A DNA stretch of 64,000 nt from Gracilariopsis chorda (lineage: Eukaryota > Rhodophyta > Florideophyceae > Gracilariales > Gracilariaceae). The notes beneath the pieces were generated by a model. It did no database searches, was not told the origin of the DNA, and was given only the letters and a program-made list of their open reading frames with translations. Position 1 is the stretch's first letter. The number at the start of each line of letters is the position of its first letter. The stretch is taken from positions 1-64,000 of the forward strand of contig NBIV01000103.1 in assembly GCA_003194525.1 (NCBI GenBank). Reading direction: 5' to 3'. Below, piece after piece: positions 1-10,500 of the stretch. A program made the translations under genes and the position numbers.

Positions 1-210
1 GTACGTGTTTGTTTTGCCATCACTACCAATAAGGCACAGGTCAGTCGTATACTGGTCGCGTCGGACTGGATTTGCGTGATGGCTGTTTCACCCATGGCCA
101 GCTGTACGTCGATTTTTCTTGGACCACCAACCCGTCCAACATCGTGGCCTGTCTCCCTGCCGGTAGCACCTCTACCAATTAATGTAGTGTACCCCGAAGT
201 TCTTTCGTAG
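1..210 (+). pseudogene. 3' end of Helitron Rep-helicase gene (copy A)
   Basis: This is the last ~70 codons of the Pif1-type helicase. They match the corresponding parts of copies B and C, including the C-terminal helicase motif that reads TTNKAQGQSY in those copies. The reading ends at TAG 208-210. Compared with the other copies it lacks one G within the GGG of that motif's codons, so the frame is interrupted here. Everything upstream is outside the window. Confidence 0.8.
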
Positions 211-369
211 AGGAACTTGATAGCTTTTAAGTAAACCTCTTCTTTTTTCTTTCATTTTTTCTTTTCTTCTCCCTTCTCCTCCCCAAAAATACTTGCATTC
301 TAAACCGACTACCCAAAACACGCTAGCTAAATACTCCTTTTCACTCTATTGCTTCTTTTACTCCTCAAC

Positions 370-384
370 GCGTGCGAAGCACGC
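370..384 (+). repeat. Helitron family 1 3'-terminal hairpin, copy A
   Basis: Perfect stem of 6 bp (GCGTGC / GCACGC) with a GAA loop. It is 14 nt from the CTTG terminus. Identical hairpins lie at 6509-6523 and 12641-12655. In known Helitrons this hairpin signals the end of transfer. Confidence 0.88.
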
Positions 385-526
385 AATGGAGCCACTTGTC
401 CCCCCTTACTAAAGACAATGATTGTCCGTCTGTGTGTCTGTGTGTCAGCTAACGCCCACTCATTGGCCGCAAAATCGAGAAGGAGGCTGCCAAGTGGAAA
501 CGTGGCATTTTATGCGCTCCAAGAGG

Positions 527-629
527 CATCTTGCACCGCATAATGCGACACGTTGCCACCTTGGCGCCTTTTGCACGCCATCTTGCACCGCATAATGCGA
601 CACGTTTCCACCTGGCGCCTTCTGCACGC
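527..629 (+). repeat. 51/52-bp tandem duplication in Helitron 5' region (copy B)
   Basis: Two units, 527-578 and 579-629, each starting CATCTTGCACCGCATAATGC. The same pair is present in copy C at 6666-6716 and 6717-6767. Single copies of related sequence occur in the diverged family-1 fragment near 55,310-55,380. No coding role is apparent; open frames across it are by-products of the repeat. Confidence 0.8.
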
Positions 630-699
630 CACAGTAGCCTAGCCGTTTCACCAAAGTAGCCCACCCGTTACACTACAGTAACCGAGCCGTTGCAGTGCA

Positions 700-746
700 G
701 TGCACATGACCGTTTTTAATTAATATTTTTCAACGGTCATGTGCAC
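700..746 (+). repeat. 15-bp inverted repeat in Helitron 5' region (copy B)
   Basis: Arms 700-714 (GTGCACATGACCGTT) and 732-746 are perfect reverse complements, separated by a 17-nt AT-rich loop. The structure is kept in copy C at 6838-6883. It sits about 300 bp inside the 5' end and ahead of the gene. Its role is unknown; promoter, origin or Rep-binding structure are possible. Confidence 0.85.
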
Positions 747-1455
747 CAATCACATTGCACGCTATACAAAAGCGTGCAAAGCACTCGCCCACTGAACACT
801 CGCGTTCTCCTTCGCTGTGGTTAACCTACGGTGTGGGTTTCTAGCACTCTGGGCGAGTCAGGGACGTCTGAAAAAAGGTACGCTGGCGGTACCGGCGGGA
901 TCTGTTAAGTTTAACTTTCTCACCAAACAACGCGTTCGTCATCCAGATTTAATTGGTTCGGCAACTATTTCTGGGTGGCGTTCACGTGAGGTACGATAGC
1001 TCCCCACAAAACGTGCATTGCGTGGAAGGAGTAGCCCTTGAAGAGTCTAGAAAGGGACAACAAGAGTAGGAGTCGAGCAACAGCGGCTCTGTCTGGATCT
1101 AAGGAACTGTTTAAGGGAAACGGTCTTCGGACTAAAGTTACGTCCAGCACAGAGTTGCCTAGCGATTTTGGGATTGTAAATCTCGCAGTCCTGGCAGACT
1201 CTCCAGGCACGACCCCCTGTTTACTCTGTACAGGTCAGTTCCCAATCTAGGCGGTTTCTTTGTGGTCAAGATATTCTATCTTCGCTGCAACGATCCAAAA
1301 CTTCGGTGCTAGGTGCATAAAAGGGTTTGGCAGCCCGTAGCACAATTGTTCTCGACTATATCCTTTTTTTTTCTTTTTTCTTTCTTTTCTTTTTTTGCTT
1401 TGCCAGTCTTTGGACAGTTTTTTCTTTTTTTGTGGTCTGCGTGAGATCTTTTACA

Positions 1456-4400
1456 ATGCCTCCAATTCAGCCCAGTGCCTCAGGAGATGCCACATGTGAG
1501 CAGAACCGTCAACGTACTGCTGCAAGACGTCGAGCAGAGTCCAGTGAGCAACAGGCAGAGAGGAGACGTCGTAATAGAGAGCAAGCAGCCATACGGAGGG
1601 CAAATAAAACTGAGGAACAGCGTGAAGCACGAAGAACAGCTGATAAGGAACGTGCGCGAAGACGAAGGGCTAGAGCGTCCGCCGCGCACACTTGATGACG
1701 TTCGTGAGGCCAACCGTACAGCCACTGCTTCGGCACGAGCTTCAGAGACGCCAGATAATCGCGCAAATCGTCAGGCAAACGATCGTGACGCCCATCGTGC
1801 TGCAAGGCAACAGGATGACCCCGCTGCTGAACATTCTCGCCGTCACTCTGAAAGAACATCTAGACAGGCATCACGAGAGCTCGAGAGCACAGCTGATCGA
1901 CAACAGCGTCTTGAATCTCAGCGCGAGAGCCAAAATGTGGCCGCCGATTGTTTGACTCGGATGATGTCGACGACAGCGGCTACATGGACCTCAGTCTCAT
2001 GAATGTAGAGTGCCGCTTTTGCAAGGCACTGCATTTCAAAGAGGAAAGGGTTGTGAGCAGCTCCCGCTCGCAACCTCTTTTCTCGCAGTGCTGCGCAAAG
2101 GGGCATCTCAGCTTCCCTGCGCTTCTGGAGCCTCCACCTCTTCTTCGCCAACTACTGACTGCAACTGGGCCCGAGAGAACCACTTTCGTGCTGAGATCCG
2201 TGCCTACAACACAGTTATGTCTATGGCGTCCGTCAAGGCAAACTGGGTGAGCCGTGGTTTAGGAGACTCTACCCTCAATACTACGATCACCATGCAGGGA
2301 CAGATCTATCACTACATGGGTCCGCTCATTCCCGCTCAGGGTGTCCAGCCCGCATTTCTGTGTGTGTACATCCATGACACAGACTATGACGCGCAGTCTG
2401 CGAGGCGAGCGGGGTTGCTGCCCCGCCTCCAACCAGAACTGCTGTCTCAGTTGGCTGCCATGCTGCACACAGGCAATCCATACGTGCAGACATTCTGCAG
2501 CCTGCGCGAGTGGGCTATCACCGATACGCCAGCAAATACGTATCAGATGGTGATCCATGCTGATAGACGACCCCGCGGCGAGCATGTTCGTCGCTACAAC
2601 GGGCCCGAGGCGTCGCAAGTAGCCGCCATCATTCCAGGGAATGATGACGGCGAGATTGAGACGCGCGATATTGTTGTGCGTAGGCGTGGAGAGCTGACTG
2701 TAAATGGTGATGAGGTGCTGGACACTATCCCCGTCAGTCACAGATCGTACGATCCCTTGAGCTACGTTCTTTTGTTCCCATGTTGCCAGACGGATGGCAC
2801 CCTGACATGAGGTATTGCTCACCAAACGCCTCGTGAGAGAAGAAGGTGACTCCGCTGATGTATTATTCGTGGCAGCTTTTCGAGAGACCGACCGAGTTCA
2901 GTACGATTCTACGCGGCAAACGACTCTTGCAGCAGTACATGGTTGACCAGTTCTGCAAGGTTGAGTCGGAGCGTTTGTCTTACTTGCGACACAACCAGGA
3001 CAGACTTCGAGCTGCGGACTATACATCCCTGCGGGAGAGCCTGGGTGACTCTCTGCTGGGCGTGGATGAGGCCGATGCTGTTCGCGCTGGACGACTGTTC
3101 GTGTTGCCATCCACATTTGTAGGAGGTGACCGATACATGAGACAGCAAATGCACGACATCATCGCCATATCCAACACCATTGGGCACCCCGATATCTTTC
3201 TCACGATGACGTGCAATCCGAACTGGCCTGAGATCACCAGGGCACTGTTCGATGGTCAGCGCGCTCTCGATCGACCTGATCTTTGTGCTCGAGTGTTTCG
3301 TCTCAAGATGAAAGCCTTTGATGTCGTTTGTCATTGATGAACAGTTCTTTGGAGCCGTTCTTGCTCACGTGCGGGTAATCGAGTTCCAAAAGCGAGGCCT
3401 GCCGCACGCGCAAATTATCTTCTTCCTCAACGAAGATGCAAAGCAGCAGCTCCGAGACCCTGCTCACATTGACGAGCTCATCTCAGCTGAGATTCCTCCT
3501 CCTTCCGACTCCATCTTCCAAGAGTTGGTGCTCAAGCAAATGATTCACAATCTGTGCGGTGCAGGCAACCGGTCAGCGCTGTGCATGCGCGAGCTGACAT
3601 GCTTGAAGCACTTTCCGAAGCCGTTTCGCTCCGAAACTGCACGGCTTGAGAATGAGTATTACATCAGCTACAGAAGACGCGCTCCTTCCGAGGGCGGGGT
3701 GTCTGTGGAAAGAAGCTGCAGGGTCGGCCTTCGACCAGCGCGTAGTGACGTTGGACAATTCGTGGGTGGTTCCACATTGCCCAGAGCTTCTCCGCCGGTT
3801 TGCATGCCACATCAACGTTGAGCTATGCGTATCGCGAACTTGGCGGTATCAAGTACCTCTTCAAGTATGTGTGCAAGGGTCCCGACAGAGTCACTATGGA
3901 GATTGTAGGTGAAAACGGACGCCATGACGAGATCCAGAACTTCCAGGACGCACGGTATGTGTCAGCCTCCGAAGCAGTGTGGCGGTTGCTTGCGTTCGAC
4001 ATTGTCGATCGCAATCCACCCGTCGTGTGGCTTGAAGTATACTTGGAAGATCACCATACGGTGTTCTTCCAGGAAGGCGACGAGCACTCTGCTGCTAACA
4101 GAGAGCGGGCAGGAACCAAGCTGACTGAGTGGTTTGTGGCCAACCAAAAGTACCCCGGTGCACAGCATATCCCTTATGCCCAGTTCCCGAGGTTCTTTAC
4201 TTGGAACAAATCAACCAAATGCTGGAAGCCGCGTGCATGTCTCCGACGTCGTTCGGTGTCTCGAAGCCAGCCCGCCTCCTCCTCAGCGGCCACTGCAGCA
4301 GCCGATCTATACGACTTCACTGGCAGCGGTGCGCATGTAGTTGGGCGCATTTACACTGCCAGTCCACGAGAGGGAGAGCGGTACTACCTCCGCTTACTCT

Positions 4401-6348
4401 TGACCCACACAGCGGGTGCTACTTCCTTTCAGCACCTCCGCAACGTGGATGGTCAGCAGTGTGGTAGCTTCAGGGAGGCCTGCCTCAAGATGGGACCTCT
4501 CGCCGACGACAGCGAGTGGAGACGGGCACTACGCGAGTCCTTTCGCTCCTCATTTGTTCCGCTCTCTCATTTGTTTGCCACCATATTGCTCTAATGCGAG
4601 CCGTCGGACCCCCGTTCTCTGTGAGAGCAGCATCTATCGATGTTCCTGCAGGATATACGCGCTCGAGATCGCGGCATGATGCACGCACTGGCCGACGACG
4701 AAAGAGCCAGCTCTTACGTTCTCTTAGAATTGCAAAAGGCATTGCAAGAAATGGGTGGCCCACTGGCGTCTCTGTCATCGTACGGTCTTCCGACACCCAT
4801 GCAGGACCTACCGGAATTGCGCGCTCCAACTCGGTCTCCGCAGCAAATCCAGTCAGAGCTGAACGACACTGTGCAAGCTGCACTCCCTCTCTTCAATGAG
4901 CGTCAGCGTCTGGCGTTCAATACCGTCGTGGGTGCCATCCTTCCTGGCGTGTCCGCGGAGAGCTTGCAGGGTCTTGGTGGTCCTTGTACGCCAACGCAGC
5001 CAACCACTCACGTCTTCTACTTGGATGCTCCGGGTGGAACCGGCAAGACCTTCCTCTACAAGGCAATCCAGGCCACGTTACGCCTTCGTGGCAAGTCCGT
5101 CCTTACGGTAGCCACGTCTGCTGTAGCAGCCATACTGCTTGAGGGCGGTCGGACGGCCCACTCCGTGTTCAGGATTCCCATCCCAGCCACCGCTGAGAGC
5201 ACGTGCAACATCCCGGTCAACTCGCACCTGGCCACTCGGATGAAGAACGTCGACCTCATTATCTGGGACGAGATCGTAATGTGTCACCGCTTCTGCGTCG
5301 AAGCCGTAGACCGCACTCTCCGTGACATAACGCGCTCGCAGCTCCTCTTTGGAGGCAAGTTCGTATTGCTTTCTGGCGACTTTCGGCAGATCCTTGCCGT
5401 TGCTCGTGGCGGCTTTCGATCAGTGAGCGTCAACGCATGCATCAAACGCTCAAGTCTCTTTTCCCACTTTCGCACCTTGAGATTGACTGAGGACATGCGC
5501 CTTTCTGCGCTCCGTCGAGACCCACAGCCACACAGGGGGCACTGCAGTTTCTAAACACGCTGTTGCAGATTGGAGAGGGCAGACTGCCAGGCACTGTCCC
5601 GCCATAGCACCCCTTCACCCTGCCAGAGTCCGTAAAATGTGTGGAGTCGTTCCGCACCATGGTCCGTAACGTCTTTCATGGTATCGCTCAAAGGTACATA
5701 GATGCAGATTGGCTAACGTCAACGTTGATTATAACCGCACGAAACTATCGCCTACCAGAGCTTAACGACTACGTAGGCCACATGATACCTGGCGCGTATC
5801 GCACGTACCTGAGTGCGGACAAGGTGATCGACGACGACGGTGCTGCGCTGCAGTACCCTGTCGAGATGCTCAACACTCTGACTGCCGGGTCAGCGCTGCC
5901 CGACCACTGCCTCAAACTCAAAAAGGGCTTTGTGGTTATGCTCCTTCGCAACTTGGATCCCTCAAACGGCCACGTCAATGGTGCCATCTATACCGTAGAA
6001 GACATGCAAAGCAACGTACTGTTTCTTCGACTCGCTTCTGGAGTAAATCGTGGCAACGCACTATGCCTGCCGCGCATGCCCTGTGGACCTGGAGACAACA
6101 ACTTTCCGGTTCCCAACTTCACTCGCACCCAGTTCCCAGTACGTGTTTGTTTTGCCATCACTACCAATAAGGCACAGGGTCAGTCGTATACTGGTCGCGT
6201 CGGACTGGATTTGCGTGATGGCTGTTTCACCCATGGCCAGCTGTACGTCGATTTTTCTTGGACCACCAACCCGTCCAACATCGTGGCCTGTCTCCCTGCC
6301 GGTAGCACCTCTACCATTAATGTAGTGTACCCCGAAGTTCTTTCGTAG
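1456..6348 (+). pseudogene. Helitron Rep-helicase (RepHel) gene, copy B, decayed
   Basis: Gene for the Helitron transposase, which nicks DNA and unwinds it during rolling-circle transposition. The start ATG at 1456 (MPPIQPS) follows a T-rich leader. Parts in order: an Arg/Glu-rich N-terminus; a Cys/His cluster with a CRFCKALH motif; the Rep nuclease, with EFQKRGLPHAQ and the paired tyrosines of YLFKYVCKG (codons at 3854 and 3866); and a Pif1-type helicase with GGTGKT, IIWDE and GDFRQ. The frame is interrupted several times. Shared with copy C are stops at 2834, 4592, 4622 and 5605 and frame changes near 2170 and 3700. Private ones are mostly homopolymer length changes (near 1690, 1943, 2790, 3315, 3838, 5520). 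Stretch 3800-4594, which is broken in copy C, is open here. The second His of the HUH motif reads as Gln. Confidence 0.88.
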
Positions 6349-6508
6349 AGGAACTTGATAGCTTTAAGTAAACCTCTTCTTTTTTCTTTCATTTTTTCTT
6401 TTCTTCTCCCTTCTCCCTCCCCAAAAATACTTGCATTCTACAAACCGACTACCCAAAACACGCTAGCTAAATACTCCTTTCACTCTATTGCTTCTTTTAC
6501 TCCTCAAC

Positions 6509-6523
6509 GCGTGCGAAGCACGC
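6509..6523 (+). repeat. Helitron family 1 3'-terminal hairpin, copy B
   Basis: Same perfect GCGTGC-GAA-GCACGC hairpin as in copies A and C, 14 nt before the unit end at 6537. Confidence 0.88.
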
Positions 6524-6837
6524 AATGGAGCCACTTGTCCCCCCTTACTAAAGACAATGATTGTCCGTCTGTGTGTCTGTGTGTCAGCTAACGCCCACTC
6601 ATTGGCCGCAAAATCGAGAAGGAGGCTGCCAAGTGGAAACGTGGCATTTTATGCGCTCCAAGAGGCATCTTGCACCGCATAATGCGACACGTTGCCACCT
6701 GGCGCCTTTTGCACGCCATCTTGCACCGCATAATGCGACACGTTTCCACCTGGCGCCTTCTGCACGCCACAGTAGCCTAGCCGTTTCACCAAAGTAGCCC
6801 ACCCGTTACACTACAGTAACCGAGCCGTTGCAGTGCA

Positions 6838-6883
6838 GTGCACATGACCGTTTTAATTAATATTTTTCAACGGTCATGTGCAC
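6838..6883 (+). repeat. 15-bp inverted repeat in Helitron 5' region (copy C)
   Basis: Arms 6838-6852 and 6869-6883, identical to those of copy B, with a loop one base shorter (16 nt). Confidence 0.85.
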
Positions 6884-7588
6884 CAATCACATTGCACGCT
6901 ATACAAAAGCGTGCAAAGCACTCGCCCACTGAACACTCGCGTTCTCCTTCGCTGTGGTTAACCTACGGTGTGGGTTCTAGCACTCTGGGCGAGTCAGGAC
7001 GTCTGAAAAAGGTACGCTGGCGGTACCGGCGGGATCTGTTAAGTTTAACTTTCTCACCAAACAACGCGTTCGTCATCCAGATTTAATTGGTTCGGCAACT
7101 ATTTCTGGGTGGCGTTCACGTGAGGTACGATAGCTCCCCACAAAACGTGCATTGCGTGGAAGGAGTAGCCCTTGAAGAGTCTAGAAAGGGACAACAGAGT
7201 AGGAGTCGAGCAACAGCGGCTCTGTCTGGATCTAAGGAACTGTTAAAGGGAAACGGTCTTCGGACTAAAGTACGTCCAGCACAGAGTTGCCTAGCGATTT
7301 TGGGATTGTAAATCTCGCAGTCCTGGCAGACTCTCCAGGCACGACCCCCTGTTTACTCTGTACAGGTCAGTTCCCAATCTAGGCGGTTTCTTTGTGGTCA
7401 AGATATTCTATCTTCGCTGCAACGATCCAAAACTTCGGTGCTAGGTGCATAAAAGGGTTTGGCAGCCCGTAGCACAATTGTTCTCGACTATATCCTTTTT
7501 TTTTTCTTTTTTCTTTCTTTTCTTTTTTTGCTTTGCCAGTCTTTGGACAGTTTTTTCTTTTTTTGTGGTCTGCGTGAGATCTTTTACA

Positions 7589-10500
7589 ATGCCTCCAATT
7601 CAGCCCAGTGCCTCAGGAGATGCCACATGTGAGCAGAACCGTCAACGTACTGCTGCAAGACGTCGAGCAGAGTCCAGTGAGCAACAGGCAGAGAGGAGAC
7701 GTCGTAATAGAGAGCAAGCAGCCATACGGAGGGCAAATAAAACTGAGGAACAGCGTGAAGCACGAAGAACAGCTGATAGGGAACGTGCGCGAAGACGAAG
7801 GGCTAGAGCGTCCGCCGCGCACACTGATGACGTTCGTGAGGCCAACCGTACAGCCACTGCTTCGGCACGAGCTTCAGAGACGCCAGATAATCGCGAAAAT
7901 CGTCAGGCAAACGATCGTGACGCCCATCGTGCTGCAAGGCAACAGGATGACCCCGCTGCTGAACATTCTCGCCGTCACTCTGAAAGAACATCTAGACAGG
8001 CATCACGAGAGCTCGAGAGCACAGCTGATCGACAACAGCGTCTTGAATCTCAGCGCGAGAGCCAAAATGTGGCCCGCCGATTGTTTGACTCGGATGATGT
8101 CGACGACAGCGGCTACATGGACCTCAGTCTCATGAATGTAGAGTGCCGCTTTTGCAAGGCACTGCATTTCAAAGAGGAAAGGGTTGTGAGCAGCTCCCGC
8201 TCGCAACCTCTTTTCTCGCAGTGCTGCGCAAAGGGGCATCTCAGCTTCCCTGCGCTTCTGGAGCCTCCACCTCTTCTTCGCCAACTACTGACTGAAACTG
8301 GGCCCGAGAGAACCACTTTCGTGCTGAGATCCGTGCCTACAACACAGTTATGTCTATGGCGTCCGTCAAGGCAAACTGGGTGAGCCGTGGTTTAGGAGAC
8401 TCTACCCTCAATACTACGATCACCATGCAGGGACAGATCTATCACTACATGGGTCCGCTCATTCCCGCTCAGGGTGTCCAGCCCGCATTTCTGTGTGTGT
8501 ACATCCATGACACAGACTATGACGCGCAGTCTGCGAGGCGAGCGGGGTTGCTGCCCCGCCTCCAACCAGAACTGCTGTCTCAGTTGGCTGCCATGCTGCA
8601 CACAGGCAATCCATACGTGCAGACATTCTGCAGCCTGCGCGAGTGGGCTATCACCGATACGCCAGCAAATACGTATCAGATGGTGATCCATGCTGATAGA
8701 CGACCCCGCGGCGAGCATGTTCGTCGCTACAACGGGCCCGAGGCGTCGCAAGTAGCCGCCATCATTCCAGGGAATGATGACGGCGAGATTGAGACGCGCG
8801 ATATTGTTGTGCGTAGGCGTGGAGAGCTGACTGTAAATGGTGATGAGGTGCTGGACACTATCCCCGTCAGTCACAGATCGTACGATCCCTTGAGCTACGT
8901 TCTTTTGTTCCCATGTTGCCAGGACGGATGGCACCCTGACATGAGGTATTGCTCACCAAACGCCTCGTGAGAGAAGAAGGTGACTCCGCTGATGTATTAT
9001 TCGTGGCAGCTTTTCGAGAGACCGACCGAGTTCAGTACGATTCTACGCGGCAAACGACTCTTGCAGCAGTACATGGTTGACCAGTTCTGCAAGGTTGAGT
9101 CGGAGCGTTTGTCTTACTTGCGACACAACCAGGACAGACTTCGAGCTGCGGACTATACATCCCTGCGGGAGAGCCTGGGTGACTCTCTGCTGGGCGTGGA
9201 TGAGGCCGATGCTGTTCGCGCTGGACGACTGTTCGTGTTGCCATCCACATTTGTAGGAGGTGACCGATACATGAGACAGCAAATGCACGACATCATCGCC
9301 ATATCCAACACCATTGGGCACCCCGATATCTTTCTCACGATGACGTGCAATCCGAACTGGCCTGAGATCACCAGGGCACTGTTCGATGGTCAGCGCGCTC
9401 TCGATCGACCTGATCTTTGTGCTCGAGTGTTTCGTCTCAAGATGAAAGCCTTGATGTCGTTTGTCATTGATGAACAGTTCTTTGGAGCCGTTCTTGCTCA
9501 CGTGCGGGTAATCGAGTTCCAAAAGCGAGGCCTGCCGCACGCGCAAATTATCTTCTTCCTCAACGAAGATGCAAAGCAGCAGCTCCGAGACCCTGCTCAC
9601 ATTGACGAGCTCATCTCAGCTGAGATTCCTCCTCCTTCCGACTCCATCTTCCAAGAGTTGGTGCTCAAGCAAATGATTCACAATCTGTGCGGTGCAGGCA
9701 ACCGGTCAGCGCTGTGCATGCGCGAGCTGACATGCTTGAAGCACTTTCCGAAGCCGTTTCGCTCCGAAACTGCACGGCTTGAGAATGAGTATTACATCAG
9801 CTACAGAAGACGCGCTCCTTCCGAGGGCGGGGTGTCTGTGGAAAGAAGCTGCAGGGTCGGCCATCGACCAGCGCGTAGTGACGTTGGACAATTCGTGGGT
9901 GGTTCCACATTGCCCAGAGCTTCTCCGCCGGTTTGCATGCCACATCAACGTTGAGCTATGCGTATCGCGACTTGGCGGTATCAAGTACCTCTTCAAGTAT
10001 GTGTGCAAGGGTCCCGACAGAGTCACTATGGAGATTGTAGGTGAAAACGGACGCCATGACGAGATCCAGAACTTCCAGGACGCACGGTATGTGTCAGCCT
10101 CCGAAGCAGTGTGGCGGTTGCTTGCGTTCGACATTGTCGATCGCAATCCACCCGTCGTGTGGCTTGAAGTATACTTGGAAGATCACCATACGGTGTTCTT
10201 CCAGGAAGGCGACGAGCACTCTGCTGCTAACAGAGAGCGGGCAGGAACCAAGCTGACTGAGTGGTTTGTGGCCAACCAAAAGTACCCGGTGCACAGCATA
10301 TCCCTTATGCCCAGTTCCCGAGGTTCTTTACTTGGAACAAATCAACCAAATGCTGGAAGCCGCGTGCATGTCTCCGACGTCGTTCGGTGTCTCGAAGCCA
10401 GCCCACCTCCTCCTCAGCGGCCACTGCAGCAGCCGATCTATACGACTTCACTGGCAGCGGTGCGCATGTAGTTGGGCGCATTTACACTGCCAGTCCACGA

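Larger units (their letters stand above)
1..398 (+). mobile_element. Helitron family 1, copy A (3' end only)
   Basis: This is the 3' end of a rolling-circle (Helitron) transposon whose remainder lies left of the window. It aligns with the ends of copies B (6139-6537) and C (12271-12669) with only small length differences. Near the end there is a perfect 6-bp hairpin, GCGTGC-GAA-GCACGC (370-384), then 14 bases ending in CTTG at 398. The next base pair, TC at 399-400, starts copy B with nothing in between. A hairpin about 10-15 nt before the 3' terminus is a known Helitron feature. The array therefore probably continues to the left. Confidence 0.9.
399..6537 (+). mobile_element. Helitron family 1, copy B (complete, 6,139 bp)
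   Basis: Complete unit starting TCCCCCCTTACTAAAG and ending in ...CCACTTG. It lies directly between copy A and copy C with no bases inserted at either side. Order of parts: short tandem repeats (527-629), a 15-bp inverted repeat (700-746), a T-rich leader (about 1365-1440), a decayed Rep-helicase gene (1456-6348), a pyrimidine-rich tail (about 6374-6422) and the terminal hairpin (6509-6523). Differences from copy C are few and are mostly one-base changes in short homopolymers. TC start, hairpin and a Rep plus Pif1-helicase gene are the hallmarks of Helitrons. The terminal CTTG departs from the usual CTRR. Confidence 0.93.

Noticed and set aside
349-664. Short frames spanning the copy A/B junction and the 52-bp repeats, repeated at 6488-6802
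   Set aside because: They arise from repeat sequence, cross the element boundary and contain no protein motif.
8270-8320. Programmed -1 frameshift in the Helitron gene (TGGGCCCG)
   Set aside because: The run GGGCCC is not in the phase required for a canonical X-XXY-YYZ slip site, and other lesions show that the gene is dead.
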